From assembly GCF_030684675.1 (NCBI RefSeq), contig NZ_JAUXXZ010000040.1, positions 1 through 48,811 of the forward strand: 48,811 nt of DNA, written 5' to 3'. Shown piece by piece: positions 1 to 8,949 of the stretch. The notes beneath the pieces were generated by a model. That model was not told the origin of the DNA. It searched no databases and worked only from the letters and a program-made list of their open reading frames with translations. Numbering within the stretch: the stretch's first letter is position 1; each line of letters opens with the position of its first letter. The DNA comes from Daejeonella sp. GTDB taxonomy: Bacteria > Bacteroidota > Bacteroidia > Sphingobacteriales > Sphingobacteriaceae. The translations under genes and the position numbers were made by a program.

Positions 1-18
1 GCCTCTGTACAAAAAAGT

Positions 19-26
19 TATCTTTG
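19..26 (+). promoter_or_regulatory. Putative guaA -7 promoter box
   Basis: The octamer TATCTTTG fits the Bacteroidota -7 consensus TANNTTTG and ends 3 nt before the guaA ATG at 30. The matching -33 element would lie before the window start and cannot be seen. If it is used, the transcript has essentially no leader. Confidence 0.4.
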
Positions 27-29
27 CCC

Positions 30-1559
30 ATGCAAGAAAAAATCATCATTCTTGACTTCGGGTCGCAATACACACAGCTTATTGCCCGGAGAGTCAGAGA
101 GCTAAACGTATACTGCGAGATACACCCATTCAATCATCTTCCGGAATTTGACACTGCAGTTAAGGGCCTTATTCTTTCAGGGAGTCCATATTCTGTACGG
201 CAGGCTGATGCACCACAGATCAATTATCAGGATTTGCAAGCTAAATTTCCTGTCCTTGGCGTTTGTTATGGTGCACAATACATAGCCTATACTTCCGGAG
301 GTGAGGTAAAGGCCTCATCAACACGTGAATATGGAAGAGCTTGTCTCGATTATATCGACCATACACATCCACTGTTTAAAAATATTTCTAAAGGTTCTCA
401 AACCTGGATGTCTCATGCCGATACCATTGCCTCGATTCCTGATAATTTTGAAATTATCGCGAGTACTGATTCAGTTAAGGTAGCTGCTTATCATATCAAA
501 AATACCAATGTTTACGGGATTCAATTCCACCCTGAAGTAACTCACAGCACTGATGGGAAGCAGCTTCTTGAAAATTTCCTGGTGGATATTTGCGGTTGTA
601 GCCAGGACTGGACTCCGGATGCATTCATAGAAACCACTATTGCTTCATTGAAAGAAAAAATAGGGGATGATAAAGTGATCTTAGGCTTATCCGGTGGGGT
701 AGATTCATCTGTTGCTGCAGTTTTGCTTCATCAGGCGATTGGAAAAAACCTTCATTGCATATTTGTTGATAATGGTTTGTTACGTAAGGATGAATTTGAT
801 CAGGTACTCGATTCATATCAGCATATGGGTCTGAATGTACGTGGTGTGAGAGCCGGGGATCGATTCCTTAGCCAGCTTGCCGGCATCAAAGACCCCGAAG
901 CTAAAAGAAAGACCATCGGTAGGGTTTTCATTGAGGTATTTGATGATGCTGCGCATGAAGTGCAGGATGTAAAATGGCTCGGACAGGGTACGATTTATCC
1001 GGATGTGATTGAATCGGTTTCTGTAAAGGGCCCTTCTGCTACCATTAAATCCCATCATAATGTAGGCGGTTTACCCGACTTTATGAAACTTAAGGTAGTT
1101 GAGCCATTAAATACCTTATTTAAAGATGAAGTGAGAAGAGTTGGTAAAACTTTAGGAATGGACGCAGCTCTTTTGGGCAGGCATCCTTTCCCTGGACCGG
1201 GTCTTGCAATTCGTATTCTGGATGATATTACGCCTGAGAAAGTGGAAATTCTTCAGGAAGCTGATGCAATTTATATCAGTAATTTAAAATCTTCGGGCTG
1301 GTATGATAAGGTATGGCAGGCTGGCGCAATATTTTTACCAGTACAATCAGTCGGTGTGATGGGCGATGAGCGTACCTACGAACATGTAATCTGTTTGAGG
1401 GCAGTAAGCTCTGTGGATGGTATGACTGCCGATTGGAGTCATTTGCCTTACGATCTTCTGGCTAAAATTTCGAATGAAATAATTAACAATGTAAAAGGAA
1501 TTAACAGAGTTGTGTATGATATTAGTTCCAAACCACCTGCAACGATTGAGTGGGAATAA
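30..1559 (+). CDS. guaA: GMP synthase (glutamine-hydrolysing)
   Basis: This enzyme converts XMP, ATP and glutamine to GMP in the cytoplasm, the last step of guanine nucleotide synthesis. The N-terminal class I glutamine amidotransferase domain has nucleophile Cys79 in GVCYGAQ and the His167/Glu169 pair in QFHPEV. The ATP pyrophosphatase domain has the P-loop SGGVDSS at 221-227, and the C-terminal dimerisation domain ends in the family-typical PPATIEWE. I chose ATG at 30 (509 residues); an in-frame TTG at 24 adds only two residues, and family proteins begin close to the [14 protein letters not shown] sequence. The 3' end overlaps the next gene, a lipoprotein, so the two are probably co-transcribed. 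Confidence 0.97.
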   Translation: MQEKIIILDFGSQYTQLIARRVRELNVYCEIHPFNHLPEFDTAVKGLILSGSPYSVRQADAPQINYQDLQAKFPVLGVCYGAQYIAYTSGGEVKASSTREYGRACLDYIDHTHPLFKNISKGSQTWMSHADTIASIPDNFEIIASTDSVKVAAYHIKNTNVYGIQFHPEVTHSTDGKQLLENFLVDICGCSQDWTPDAFIETTIASLKEKIGDDKVILGLSGGVDSSVAAVLLHQAIGKNLHCIFVDNGLLRKDEFDQVLDSYQHMGLNVRGVRAGDRFLSQLAGIKDPEAKRKTIGRVFIEVFDDAAHEVQDVKWLGQGTIYPDVIESVSVKGPSATIKSHHNVGGLPDFMKLKVVEPLNTLFKDEVRRVGKTLGMDAALLGRHPFPGPGLAIRILDDITPEKVEILQEADAIYISNLKSSGWYDKVWQAGAIFLPVQSVGVMGDERTYEHVICLRAVSSVDGMTADWSHLPYDLLAKISNEIINNVKGINRVVYDISSKPPATIEWE

Positions 1560-2757
1560 TTATCTGATCGTAATATGCATACTGATTTTTCTTTCAGCAT
1601 GCTCAAAAAAAGTTATTCCTACCAAACCGGCTGAAAAACCCGTACCGGTCGAAATAGTTACGCCTAAGGTTGAAGAACCAGTCAAAAAGAATATTGATCA
1701 TTCAATTGTACTTCTTCTGCCATTTCAGCTGAATACCTTGAATCTTAAAACATCCCGTAAAAGTGACCTGAGTAGGGCTGATCTGGCAATAGATTTTTAC
1801 CAGGGTTTTAAGCTCGGACTGGATTCGCTTAGTTCCGGGGGACATAATTACAATCTGCAGGTATTTGATACCCGGAATCAGGAGACACAAATAGTTAACC
1901 TTGCCATGTCTGGGTCAGTTAAAAACCAGGATCTGATTGTTGGTCCCATATTTCCGGATGGTATCAAGACATTTTCGGAATTTTCGGATTTAGGTAAAAC
2001 CCTACAGATTTCACCCCTTGCAGCATCAATGCCTTCAGAATTTAATGATCCTAATCTCGTAAGCATCAATAATTCGATCGATCAGCATGGAAGGAAAATT
2101 GCTGAATTTATCATCAGCCAGTATAAACCTGAACTGGTTCAAGTCCTTTTGATCAATACCCAAAGAACTGAGGACGCGCGGTTTTCGAATTATATCAAGA
2201 GATCACTTTTCGAATTATCAGGATCTAAATTTCGTGTAATAGAACGCCCTAATGCGATTGGAATTGAAGGGTACCTGAGCACCACTAAAAACAATCTGGT
2301 TATAGTTGCTTCATCCGACAGGGCATTTTTACTGCCTGCCATTGACAAGCTATATAAATTAAAGAATCAGAAGTATAGGATTGAGCTTTTTGGACATCCG
2401 AACTGGATTAAGGCCAGGTATCTTAGTCCCGAGAAGATGCAAGCTCTGAATGCCCGTATAAGTGCGTCCTATTTTGTGAATTATAAGGCTCAGAATGTAA
2501 AAAACTTTGTTGCCAGATATCGTGATGAATTTGGGCTGGAACCATCAGAATATTCCTTTAAAGGCTTTGATACTGCTTACTATTTTGGATCATTGATCGA
2601 AAAGTATGACAAGCAGTATGCAGATTACCTGGTTAAGGAGATTTACACCGGACTTCATAATGAGTTTCGTTTCGTGAAGGATCCTAAATATGGATACAGG
2701 AATACAGGTTTAATGCTTTTAAGATATCAGAATTTTGAATTACAGCCTGTAAAATGA
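1516..2757 (+). CDS. Periplasmic-binding-protein-like lipoprotein (ABC receptor fold, type 1)
   Basis: The protein has about 413 residues. A hydrophobic segment ending in the lipobox LSAC (Cys near residue 29) points to a lipoprotein. A charged, proline-rich linker follows, then a domain resembling type 1 periplasmic binding proteins, with [25 protein letters not shown] and DLIVGPIF as the equivalents of the usual early strands. Relatives next to guaA in Bacteroidota often carry LysM domains, but none is visible here. The start is uncertain: ATG 1516 lies inside guaA, giving a 44-nt overlap, and a TTG at 1546 would still leave a lipobox. It overlaps the next gene by 4 nt. Ligand and role are unknown; no ABC permease genes are adjacent, so import is doubtful and an envelope function is equally possible. 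Confidence 0.7.
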   Translation: MILVPNHLQRLSGNNYLIVICILIFLSACSKKVIPTKPAEKPVPVEIVTPKVEEPVKKNIDHSIVLLLPFQLNTLNLKTSRKSDLSRADLAIDFYQGFKLGLDSLSSGGHNYNLQVFDTRNQETQIVNLAMSGSVKNQDLIVGPIFPDGIKTFSEFSDLGKTLQISPLAASMPSEFNDPNLVSINNSIDQHGRKIAEFIISQYKPELVQVLLINTQRTEDARFSNYIKRSLFELSGSKFRVIERPNAIGIEGYLSTTKNNLVIVASSDRAFLLPAIDKLYKLKNQKYRIELFGHPNWIKARYLSPEKMQALNARISASYFVNYKAQNVKNFVARYRDEFGLEPSEYSFKGFDTAYYFGSLIEKYDKQYADYLVKEIYTGLHNEFRFVKDPKYGYRNTGLMLLRYQNFELQPVK

Positions 2758-3926
2758 GAGCAGAGCAGCAATTGAGGACTTTTATGCGGGTTTATGAGAC
2801 GTTTCCGGCTGATAAACCTCTTGCCAAATTTCTTCCTGAATTCTTTAAAAGGAATAAACAGATGGGCTCCAATGATCGTCGTTCAGCCTCGAGGTTGTTG
2901 TATAATTATTTCAGACTTGGGAGGGCGGTAGCCGACAAGTCGGTTGAACAACGCTTATTTCTTGCTGAGTTTCTTTGCACATCAGTAGATGACCCCTTTC
3001 TTCATCATTTTCGTCCTGATTTGAATGAGAAAATTTATTGGACAGTCGATGAAAAAATAAGCAATACTTCATTAAATGAAGGATTGACAATGGATGAAGT
3101 ATTTCCATTTACAGAACATTTGTCGGATGGAATTGATAAAGGAGCCTTTCTGCGTTCATTTTTTGTTCAACCCGATCTGTTTATCAGAATACATCCTCAG
3201 GCAGTTTCCTGGGTGCTAAAAACACTTGAGGAGAGCAGTATTGACTTCAGTATGATTGCTGAGCACACGGTAGCTCTGCCAAATGGAACGAATCTGAATA
3301 CCTTGTTTCCTGATAATAGCTTTCCGGTGAAGCCTTATGAAGTACAGGATTTATCTTCACAAAAAACAGCAGGTTATTTCAAACCTAATCGGTATGAGCA
3401 TTGGTGGGATGCCTGTGCAGCTTCAGGAGGCAAGTCATTATTATTGTTTTCAGAGCAACCCGATATTAAACTTTTGGTTTCAGATATTCGTGAGAGTGTC
3501 CTGGAAAATCTGGATGAGCGTTTTATTGCTGCAGGGCTCAGAACCTATCAAAAGAAACTGATCGATCTGACAAAGAACGCAGACCCTGAGATTCATCATT
3601 ATGAATTTGATGGAATCATTCTGGATGCACCATGCACTGGCTCAGGAACCTGGGGCAGAACTCCAGAAATGATCAGTCAGTTTGAAGAGTATAAGATCCG
3701 GGGATTTCAGAATCTTCAGATGACTATCGCCGCTAATGTGATCAAGTACCTGAAGCAGGGGAAGCCACTTATTTATATTACCTGTTCAGTTTTCAGGGAG
3801 GAGAATGAGGAAATAATTAGCTGGCTGCAAAAAGATCATGGGATGCAACTCGAGGGTTATGAGCTAATTAAAGGTTACGAGAACAAAGCAGATACTATGT
3901 TTGTTGCGCGACTAATCAAGTTCTAA
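2754..3926 (+). CDS. RsmB/NOP family rRNA cytosine-C5 methyltransferase
   Basis: This is an S-adenosylmethionine-dependent RNA m5C methyltransferase, probably acting on 16S rRNA. SAM-binding motif I is DACAASGGKSLLL near residues 219-231. The two family cysteines are present: Cys294 in DAPCTGSGTWGR and the catalytic Cys344 in YITCSVF. The N-terminal part (1-130) resembles the NusB-like helical region of RsmB but is divergent. It begins with ATGA overlapping the lipoprotein stop by 4 nt, suggesting translational coupling in a guaA-lipoprotein-rsmB operon. The family is secure; the exact target base cannot be read from sequence. Confidence 0.88.
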   Translation: MRAEQQLRTFMRVYETFPADKPLAKFLPEFFKRNKQMGSNDRRSASRLLYNYFRLGRAVADKSVEQRLFLAEFLCTSVDDPFLHHFRPDLNEKIYWTVDEKISNTSLNEGLTMDEVFPFTEHLSDGIDKGAFLRSFFVQPDLFIRIHPQAVSWVLKTLEESSIDFSMIAEHTVALPNGTNLNTLFPDNSFPVKPYEVQDLSSQKTAGYFKPNRYEHWWDACAASGGKSLLLFSEQPDIKLLVSDIRESVLENLDERFIAAGLRTYQKKLIDLTKNADPEIHHYEFDGIILDAPCTGSGTWGRTPEMISQFEEYKIRGFQNLQMTIAANVIKYLKQGKPLIYITCSVFREENEEIISWLQKDHGMQLEGYELIKGYENKADTMFVARLIKF

Positions 3927-4035
3927 GCCTCACCCTTTGTACGGGACTGCTTTTTGTACTGTTCCAGTATCCCTCTCCAATTGGAGAGGGATAGCAAAAA
4001 CTCTGCGTGAAGTACAAACGAAAATAGGGTGAGGC
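3927..4035. repeat. Nested palindromic intergenic repeat (REP/MITE-like)
   Basis: Outer arms GCCTCACCCT (3927-3936) and AGGGTGAGGC (4026-4035) are perfect inverted complements. Just inside them are TTGTAC (3937-3942) and GTACAA (4012-4017). At the centre, 3968-3993 is a 26-bp perfect palindrome around CCAATTGG. The unit fills the gap between the convergent rsmB-like and marC genes and could act as a two-way terminator. The core and the AGGGTGAGGC arm resemble short palindromic repeats I recall from many Bacteroidota intergenic regions; copy number here is unknown. No coding potential is seen. Confidence 0.75.
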
Positions 4036-4054
4036 CAAATCAGGAGTCCCCAAA

Positions 4055-4624
4055 TTAAAGACCGGTATTGTTTCTGAAAAGCTTGATCGCAATAGCCAAA
4101 AGAATTATTCCGAAAGCTTTACGCATGATATTCAGTCCGGTTTTCCCAAGAAGTTTTTCGAGATAAATCGTGTTTTTCAGAACGATGTAAACAAAGCAAA
4201 TATTCAGAATAATACCCACGATTATATTTTGTGTTGCATATTCTGATTTTAAGGATAGGAGCGTTGTCAGTGTTCCTGAGCCTGCTATCAATGGAAATGC
4301 CAATGGAACTATTGAAGCACTTTCAGGTACATCTTCCCTGAAAAAGTTGATCCCTAATATCATTTCCATCGCAATAATAAAAATGACTACAGAACCTGCA
4401 ATGGCAAATGAAGAGACATCAAGCCCAATAATTTTCAGCATTTCATCCCCGATAAAAAGGAATAATATCATGATCAGAAGTGCCACAATTGAAGCTTTCT
4501 CAGACTGTATATGTCCGACCTTATTTCTCAGTGAGATTACAACGGGAATAGATCCTAGAATATCTATGATCGCAAATAAGATCATAGTTACTGAGAGAAT
4601 CTGCTTGTAGTTGAAATTTTCCAT
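4055..4624 (-). CDS. MarC family integral membrane protein
   Basis: The 189-residue protein has about six hydrophobic segments spread along its whole length, in the usual MarC/UPF0056 arrangement. Family-like stretches are FAIIDILGSIPVVISL at the N-terminus and PLAFPLIAGSGTLTTLL in the middle. The family is an inner-membrane transporter-like group with no settled substrate; the old link of E. coli MarC to multiple antibiotic resistance has not held up. I start at ATG 4624; a GTG codon directly before it would add one residue. A strong hairpin at 4663-4708 separates it from the upstream permease, so it probably has its own promoter, which I could not identify. Confidence 0.85.
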   Translation of the reverse strand: MENFNYKQILSVTMILFAIIDILGSIPVVISLRNKVGHIQSEKASIVALLIMILFLFIGDEMLKIIGLDVSSFAIAGSVVIFIIAMEMILGINFFREDVPESASIVPLAFPLIAGSGTLTTLLSLKSEYATQNIIVGIILNICFVYIVLKNTIYLEKLLGKTGLNIMRKAFGIILLAIAIKLFRNNTGL

Positions 4625-4662
4625 CACTGTAATTTGCCGGTACTGATTATTTAAAATTAGAT

Positions 4663-4708
4663 AAAAAGCAAAAAGGTTTCAGAGAAATCCGAAACCTTTT
4701 TGCTTTTT
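4663..4708 (-). terminator. Rho-independent terminator of the CAT-type permease gene
   Basis: A perfect 18-bp inverted repeat (4663-4680 with 4691-4708) encloses a 10-nt loop. Read on the minus strand, the stem ends in CTTTTT and runs into a T-rich stretch. It lies 12 nt past the permease stop codon. Confidence 0.85.
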
Positions 4709-4719
4709 ATTTGATTTGT

Positions 4720-6195
4720 TTATTCTTTGTCCTTCTCAACAATTTTTCCATCCCTTAACTCACGAACCTTACTGTGTTTTTTACCATATATAAAGTATAT
4801 GATTACACCAAGCGCCATCCAAATAAATAAACGGATCCAGCTTTCTGTAGGTAAAGAATACATCAGATAAATACAAACAAGGATACCCATTACCGGCACA
4901 AATGGCACCAATGGAGTTCTGAACGGTCGAACTGCATCCGGTAATGATTTACGCAATACCATGATCCCGATACATACCAGCGTGAAAGCGAATAGTGTAC
5001 CTATACTTACCATATGTCCCAGATCAGAAACCGGAACAAGACCTGCGAAAAGACTTACAAAAACAAGGAAGAATAAATTGGTTTTCCAGGGTGTACGGAA
5101 CCTTGGATGAACCGCAGCAAAGAACTTTGGCAGCAAGCCGTCTTTAGCCATGGTATAAAATACCCTGGATTGTCCCATCAGCATCACTAATATCACGGAG
5201 GTATAACCCGCCAGAATCGCAATAATTAATGCGTCTTGTAAAAAGGTATATCCTGTCATTGCAAAAGCTGTTGCAGCTGGCTTTGCATCGCCTGCGAAGT
5301 CTTTGTAATTAACCAGCCCTGTCATTACATGGGCAAATAATACATACAGAATAGTACAAACAATCAATGAACCCAGAATTCCGATCGGCATTCCTTTCTG
5401 TGGATTTTTTGCCTCCTGTGCCGCTGTTGAAACTGCGTCGAATCCAATAAAGGCAAAAAATACTACGGCTGCCCCGGTTGAAATACCCGTCCATCCGAAA
5501 TTTTCAAATTTACCTGTGTTCTCAGGAATATAAGGAACATAATTTTCAGGATTGATGTGACTCCAGCCTAAAGTAATGAACATTAATACTACTGCAACTT
5601 TAAGAATAACAAGCACGTTATTCATGGTTGCTGATTCCTGGGTTCCTCTGATCAAAACCAATGATAATACACATACAATGAAAATTGCCGGAAGATTGAT
5701 CAGTCCGCCTTCGATAACAGTTCCATCACCGAGTTTCATAGTTTCCCATGGGGATACAATGAATTCATGTGGTAGATTGATATTGTATTTATGTAGTAAT
5801 TCAAGCAGGTACCTCGACCAGCTTACTGCAACGGTAGCAGCACCTAAGGCATATTCCAGAACAAGGTCCCATCCAATGATCCAGGCCATAAATTCACCCA
5901 TTGTTGCGTAAGAATAGGTATAGGCGCTACCTGCAACCGGTATCATAGATGCAAACTCCGCATAGCATAAACCCGCAAATGCACAGGCAAACGCGGCAAG
6001 GGCAAATGAAATGGTTACTGCCGGTCCTGCATTCTCTGCCGCGGCTATTCCAGTTAATGAAAATAGGCCGGCGCCAATAATTGCACCAATTCCAAGCGCA
6101 ACCAGATTAACACTACTTAGTGAACGTTTTAATGTGCCTGCACCCGTTTCATTGGATTCGAACATTAACTGTTCAATGGATTTTTTGTGGAACAT
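4720..6195 (-). CDS. APC superfamily amino acid permease, cationic amino acid transporter type
   Basis: A 491-residue polytopic inner-membrane transporter with about 12 or more hydrophobic segments. The first helix carries the APC signature GIGAIIGAGLF near residues 35-45, and the second half has FFAFIGFDAVSTAAQEAKNP, typical of the CAT/YfnA branch (APC family TC 2.A.3). A charged tail with HSKVRELRDGKIVEKDKE follows the last helix. The start ATG at 6195 is preceded by a promoter-like sequence at 6238-6269, and the gene ends at a strong terminator, so it is probably a single-gene transcript. Uptake of a cationic or neutral amino acid by proton symport is the family expectation; the substrate is not known. 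Confidence 0.9.
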   Translation of the reverse strand: MFHKKSIEQLMFESNETGAGTLKRSLSSVNLVALGIGAIIGAGLFSLTGIAAAENAGPAVTISFALAAFACAFAGLCYAEFASMIPVAGSAYTYSYATMGEFMAWIIGWDLVLEYALGAATVAVSWSRYLLELLHKYNINLPHEFIVSPWETMKLGDGTVIEGGLINLPAIFIVCVLSLVLIRGTQESATMNNVLVILKVAVVLMFITLGWSHINPENYVPYIPENTGKFENFGWTGISTGAAVVFFAFIGFDAVSTAAQEAKNPQKGMPIGILGSLIVCTILYVLFAHVMTGLVNYKDFAGDAKPAATAFAMTGYTFLQDALIIAILAGYTSVILVMLMGQSRVFYTMAKDGLLPKFFAAVHPRFRTPWKTNLFFLVFVSLFAGLVPVSDLGHMVSIGTLFAFTLVCIGIMVLRKSLPDAVRPFRTPLVPFVPVMGILVCIYLMYSLPTESWIRLFIWMALGVIIYFIYGKKHSKVRELRDGKIVEKDKE

Positions 6196-6237
6196 ATGAA
6201 TTGGTTTAGTTTATATGGTTTGTGGTTTTAAAGATTT

Positions 6238-6269
6238 CAAACGTAATTAATTTAATCGGAATTATGAAA
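6238..6269 (-). promoter_or_regulatory. Putative promoter of the CAT-type permease
   Basis: On the minus strand TTTC (6266-6269) is followed after 20 nt by TACGTTTG (6238-6245), close to the Bacteroidota consensus TTTG-N19-TANNTTTG. It lies 42 nt upstream of the start codon. Confidence 0.5.
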
Positions 6270-6339
6270 CCTGTATATGAATGGCTGAATGTATTCAGAA
6301 TCATTCATATTTGTTGGGTTTAACAAATCTTATTAAACC

Positions 6340-6381
6340 AAAAAAGCAGAAGAAATTTAATAAAACCCCTTCTGCTTTTTT
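6340..6381 (-). terminator. Rho-independent terminator of hppA
   Basis: A 13-bp perfect stem (6340-6352 with 6369-6381) built on GCAGAAG/CTTCTGC has a 16-nt loop. On the minus strand the stem ends in six T. It lies 11 nt downstream of the hppA stop. Confidence 0.8.
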
Positions 6382-6392
6382 TATCCTTTTAA

Positions 6393-8663
6393 TTATCTGC
6401 TGATCGTATCAGTTTTGTTGATTAAAGTATCAGTTACTGTGTTACCAGATTGGTCAACAGTATTGATGATCTTCATTTCTTTTCTGACCTCAACTTTAAC
6501 CTGATGTGAAGTGCCTGCTGAAATGTGCGGAGCAATAATCAGGGAAACAATGGACATCAGTTTAATCAGAATGTTCATCGATGGACCGGAAGTGTCCTTG
6601 AAAGGATCTCCCACTGTATCACCGGTTACAGAGGCTTTATGTGGTTCCGATTTTTTGTAGTACATCTCACCATCGATCTCAACACCTTTTTCAAATGATT
6701 TCTTTGCATTATCCCATGCACCACCTGCATTGGACTGGAACATACCCATAAGTACACCAGAAACGGTAACACCTGCTAATAGTCCGCCTAAAACCTCAGG
6801 ACCAAAAGAAAAACCAATGATGATTGGAACGATCAGAGCGATAGCTCCCGGTAACATCATTTCACGAATGGATGCTTTGGTTGAAATAGCAACACATTTT
6901 TCGTACTCAGGTTTAGCTTTGTATTCCATGATTCCGGGAATTTCGCGGAACTGTCTGCGCACTTCATTCACCATATCCATTGCAGCTCTGCCAACGGCTG
7001 AGATACAAAGTGCTGAGAATATAAAAGGAATCATTCCTCCAACAAATAAACCTGCAAGAACGTCTGCTTTATATATGTCAATATGATCGATACCTGCAAC
7101 CCCAACGAATGCGGCAAATAAAGCCAGTGAAGTTAAAGCAGCTGAAGCGATAGCAAAACCTTTTCCGGTTGCAGCAGTAGTATTACCAACCGCATCAAGG
7201 TTGTCTGTACGATCTCTAACTTCAGGAGGTAATCCGCTCATTTCTGCTATACCACCTGCGTTATCTGCTATCGGACCGAAAGCGTCAATAGATAATTGCA
7301 TTGCTGTAGTTGCCATCATTCCTGCGGCAGCAATTGCAACTCCATAAAAACCAGCGAAATAGAAAGATCCGTAGATACCAGCAGCAAGTACAAGTATTGG
7401 AGCAACTGTTGATTCCATTCCAACAGCTAAACCAGAAATTATATTAGTAGCATGACCTGTTGAAGATTGTTTAATTATGCTAAGCACCGGGCGTTTACCC
7501 ATTGCTGTGTAATATTCAGTGATCAAACTCATTAGAGTTCCGACAACTAGTCCAACAATTATGGAATAAAATACATCAATACTGGTAAAGGAAATAGCTC
7601 CCTCTTTTAATACACCACCAACCATATCTCTGCTCATAAACATTTCTCCCTCAGGCAGCATCCATTTTACTGCAAAGAAAGAAACCACAGCAGTTAAGAC
7701 AATTGAAGACCAGTTACCCATATTCAAAGCATTCTGAACGCTGTCTGTTTCTTTACTGATTCTAACGAATGTAGTGGCAACTATTGATAATATTAAACCC
7801 AGACCTGCAATAAGCATTGGTAATAATATAGGAGCAATTCCCCCGAATTTATCGATAGAAACAATTTCACGGCCAAGGATCATGGTAGCCAATATAGTTG
7901 CAACATATGATCCGAATAGATCGGCACCCATACCAGCCACATCACCAACGTTATCACCAACGTTATCAGCGATTGTAGCCGGATTCCTTACATCATCTTC
8001 AGGAATACCAGCTTCAACTTTACCCACAAGATCAGCACCAACGTCGGCTGCTTTAGTATAAATACCCCCACCAACACGAGCAAATAATGCAATTGACTCT
8101 GCACCAAGTGAAAAACCAGCTAAAACTTCGAGAGCTTTTTCCATCTCTTTTCCATTCACACTGCCACCCATATTTACAACATACATGTTGTAAAAAACAA
8201 TAAATAAGCTTCCAAGACCTAAAACAGCCAGACCAGCAACTCCGATTCCCATAACACTACCACCAGTGAAAGAAACCTGCAGTGCTTTAGCTAAGCTTGT
8301 ACGTGCAGCCTGGGTGGTACGAACATTTGCCTTAGTGGCGATTTTCATTCCTATATAACCTGCCAGGGCAGAAGTAAACGCACCGATAACAAAAGAAACT
8401 GAAATTACCCAGCTTGAAGTTTCGACCAGGGTCCCGGAATAGGCTAACAATATTGCTGCTATAACTGAAAAATATCCCAGAACCTTCCACTCAGCTTTCA
8501 GAAAGGCCATGGCACCATCTGCAATATAACCTGAAAGTCTTTGCATGTTTTCATCTCCGGCATCCTGTTTAGTAACCCAGGCCGATTTAATGGCCATTAC
8601 TATAATACCGAAAACACCCATTGCAGGTATTAAATAAATTAAATTGTTTTGTAAAAACTCCAT
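6393..8663 (-). CDS. hppA: Membrane-bound ion-translocating pyrophosphatase (K+-dependent type)
   Basis: This integral membrane enzyme couples pyrophosphate hydrolysis to pumping of H+ and/or Na+ across the inner membrane. At 756 residues and about 16 helices it fits the family. The substrate site is intact: [11 protein letters not shown], then [20 protein letters not shown], and the late acidic motif [10 protein letters not shown]. The motif [10 protein letters not shown] has Ala where K+-independent enzymes have Lys, so it should need K+. Na+ versus H+ pumping cannot be settled by eye. After the last helix there is a soluble tail of about 35 residues ([18 protein letters not shown] onward). 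The gene has its own strong promoter and terminator. Confidence 0.96.
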   Translation of the reverse strand: MEFLQNNLIYLIPAMGVFGIIVMAIKSAWVTKQDAGDENMQRLSGYIADGAMAFLKAEWKVLGYFSVIAAILLAYSGTLVETSSWVISVSFVIGAFTSALAGYIGMKIATKANVRTTQAARTSLAKALQVSFTGGSVMGIGVAGLAVLGLGSLFIVFYNMYVVNMGGSVNGKEMEKALEVLAGFSLGAESIALFARVGGGIYTKAADVGADLVGKVEAGIPEDDVRNPATIADNVGDNVGDVAGMGADLFGSYVATILATMILGREIVSIDKFGGIAPILLPMLIAGLGLILSIVATTFVRISKETDSVQNALNMGNWSSIVLTAVVSFFAVKWMLPEGEMFMSRDMVGGVLKEGAISFTSIDVFYSIIVGLVVGTLMSLITEYYTAMGKRPVLSIIKQSSTGHATNIISGLAVGMESTVAPILVLAAGIYGSFYFAGFYGVAIAAAGMMATTAMQLSIDAFGPIADNAGGIAEMSGLPPEVRDRTDNLDAVGNTTAATGKGFAIASAALTSLALFAAFVGVAGIDHIDIYKADVLAGLFVGGMIPFIFSALCISAVGRAAMDMVNEVRRQFREIPGIMEYKAKPEYEKCVAISTKASIREMMLPGAIALIVPIIIGFSFGPEVLGGLLAGVTVSGVLMGMFQSNAGGAWDNAKKSFEKGVEIDGEMYYKKSEPHKASVTGDTVGDPFKDTSGPSMNILIKLMSIVSLIIAPHISAGTSHQVKVEVRKEMKIINTVDQSGNTVTDTLINKTDTISR

Positions 8664-8706
8664 AGAAACCTCTATTTATTATTGATATTTTTTCTTTTAC
8701 GAACGG

Positions 8707-8737
8707 CAAAAATAGCAGGCTTATTCTATTAATCAAA
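8707..8737 (-). promoter_or_regulatory. hppA promoter (consensus Bacteroidota sigma-A type)
   Basis: On the minus strand TTTG (8734-8737), a spacer of exactly 19 nt, and TATTTTTG (8707-8714) match TTTG-N19-TANNTTTG at every conserved position. It lies 43 nt upstream of the hppA ATG and is the best promoter match I found in the window. Confidence 0.8.
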
Positions 8738-8949
8738 TACAGAAATTCATAATGTTGTGATATTCAGTATGATTTATTAACACTTATTTGAATATCGATT
8801 GATTATGAGGCAGTTACGTCCATTATTTATTTATAATTATTATGGTTTTTTTTTATGTTTTTTAAGAATAATTTGATTTGAGTTAAATTAATTGGTTATG
8901 AGGTATTTTTTTAATGTAAGTTTAATCTGAAATCAAATTTATAAATAGT

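Noticed and set aside
24-29. TTG start of guaA two codons upstream of the ATG
   Set aside because: It overlaps the -7 box, and family proteins start near [17 protein letters not shown] 30 is better.
3927-4054. Small gene in the gap after the rsmB-like gene
   Set aside because: The gap is fully explained by nested inverted repeats and has no sustained frame with coding features.
5576-5911. Open frame of 111 codons opposite the CAT-type permease
   Set aside because: It is the antisense shadow of a conserved membrane protein, with low-complexity composition and no start context. Similar shadows occur under hppA, rpsA and lon.
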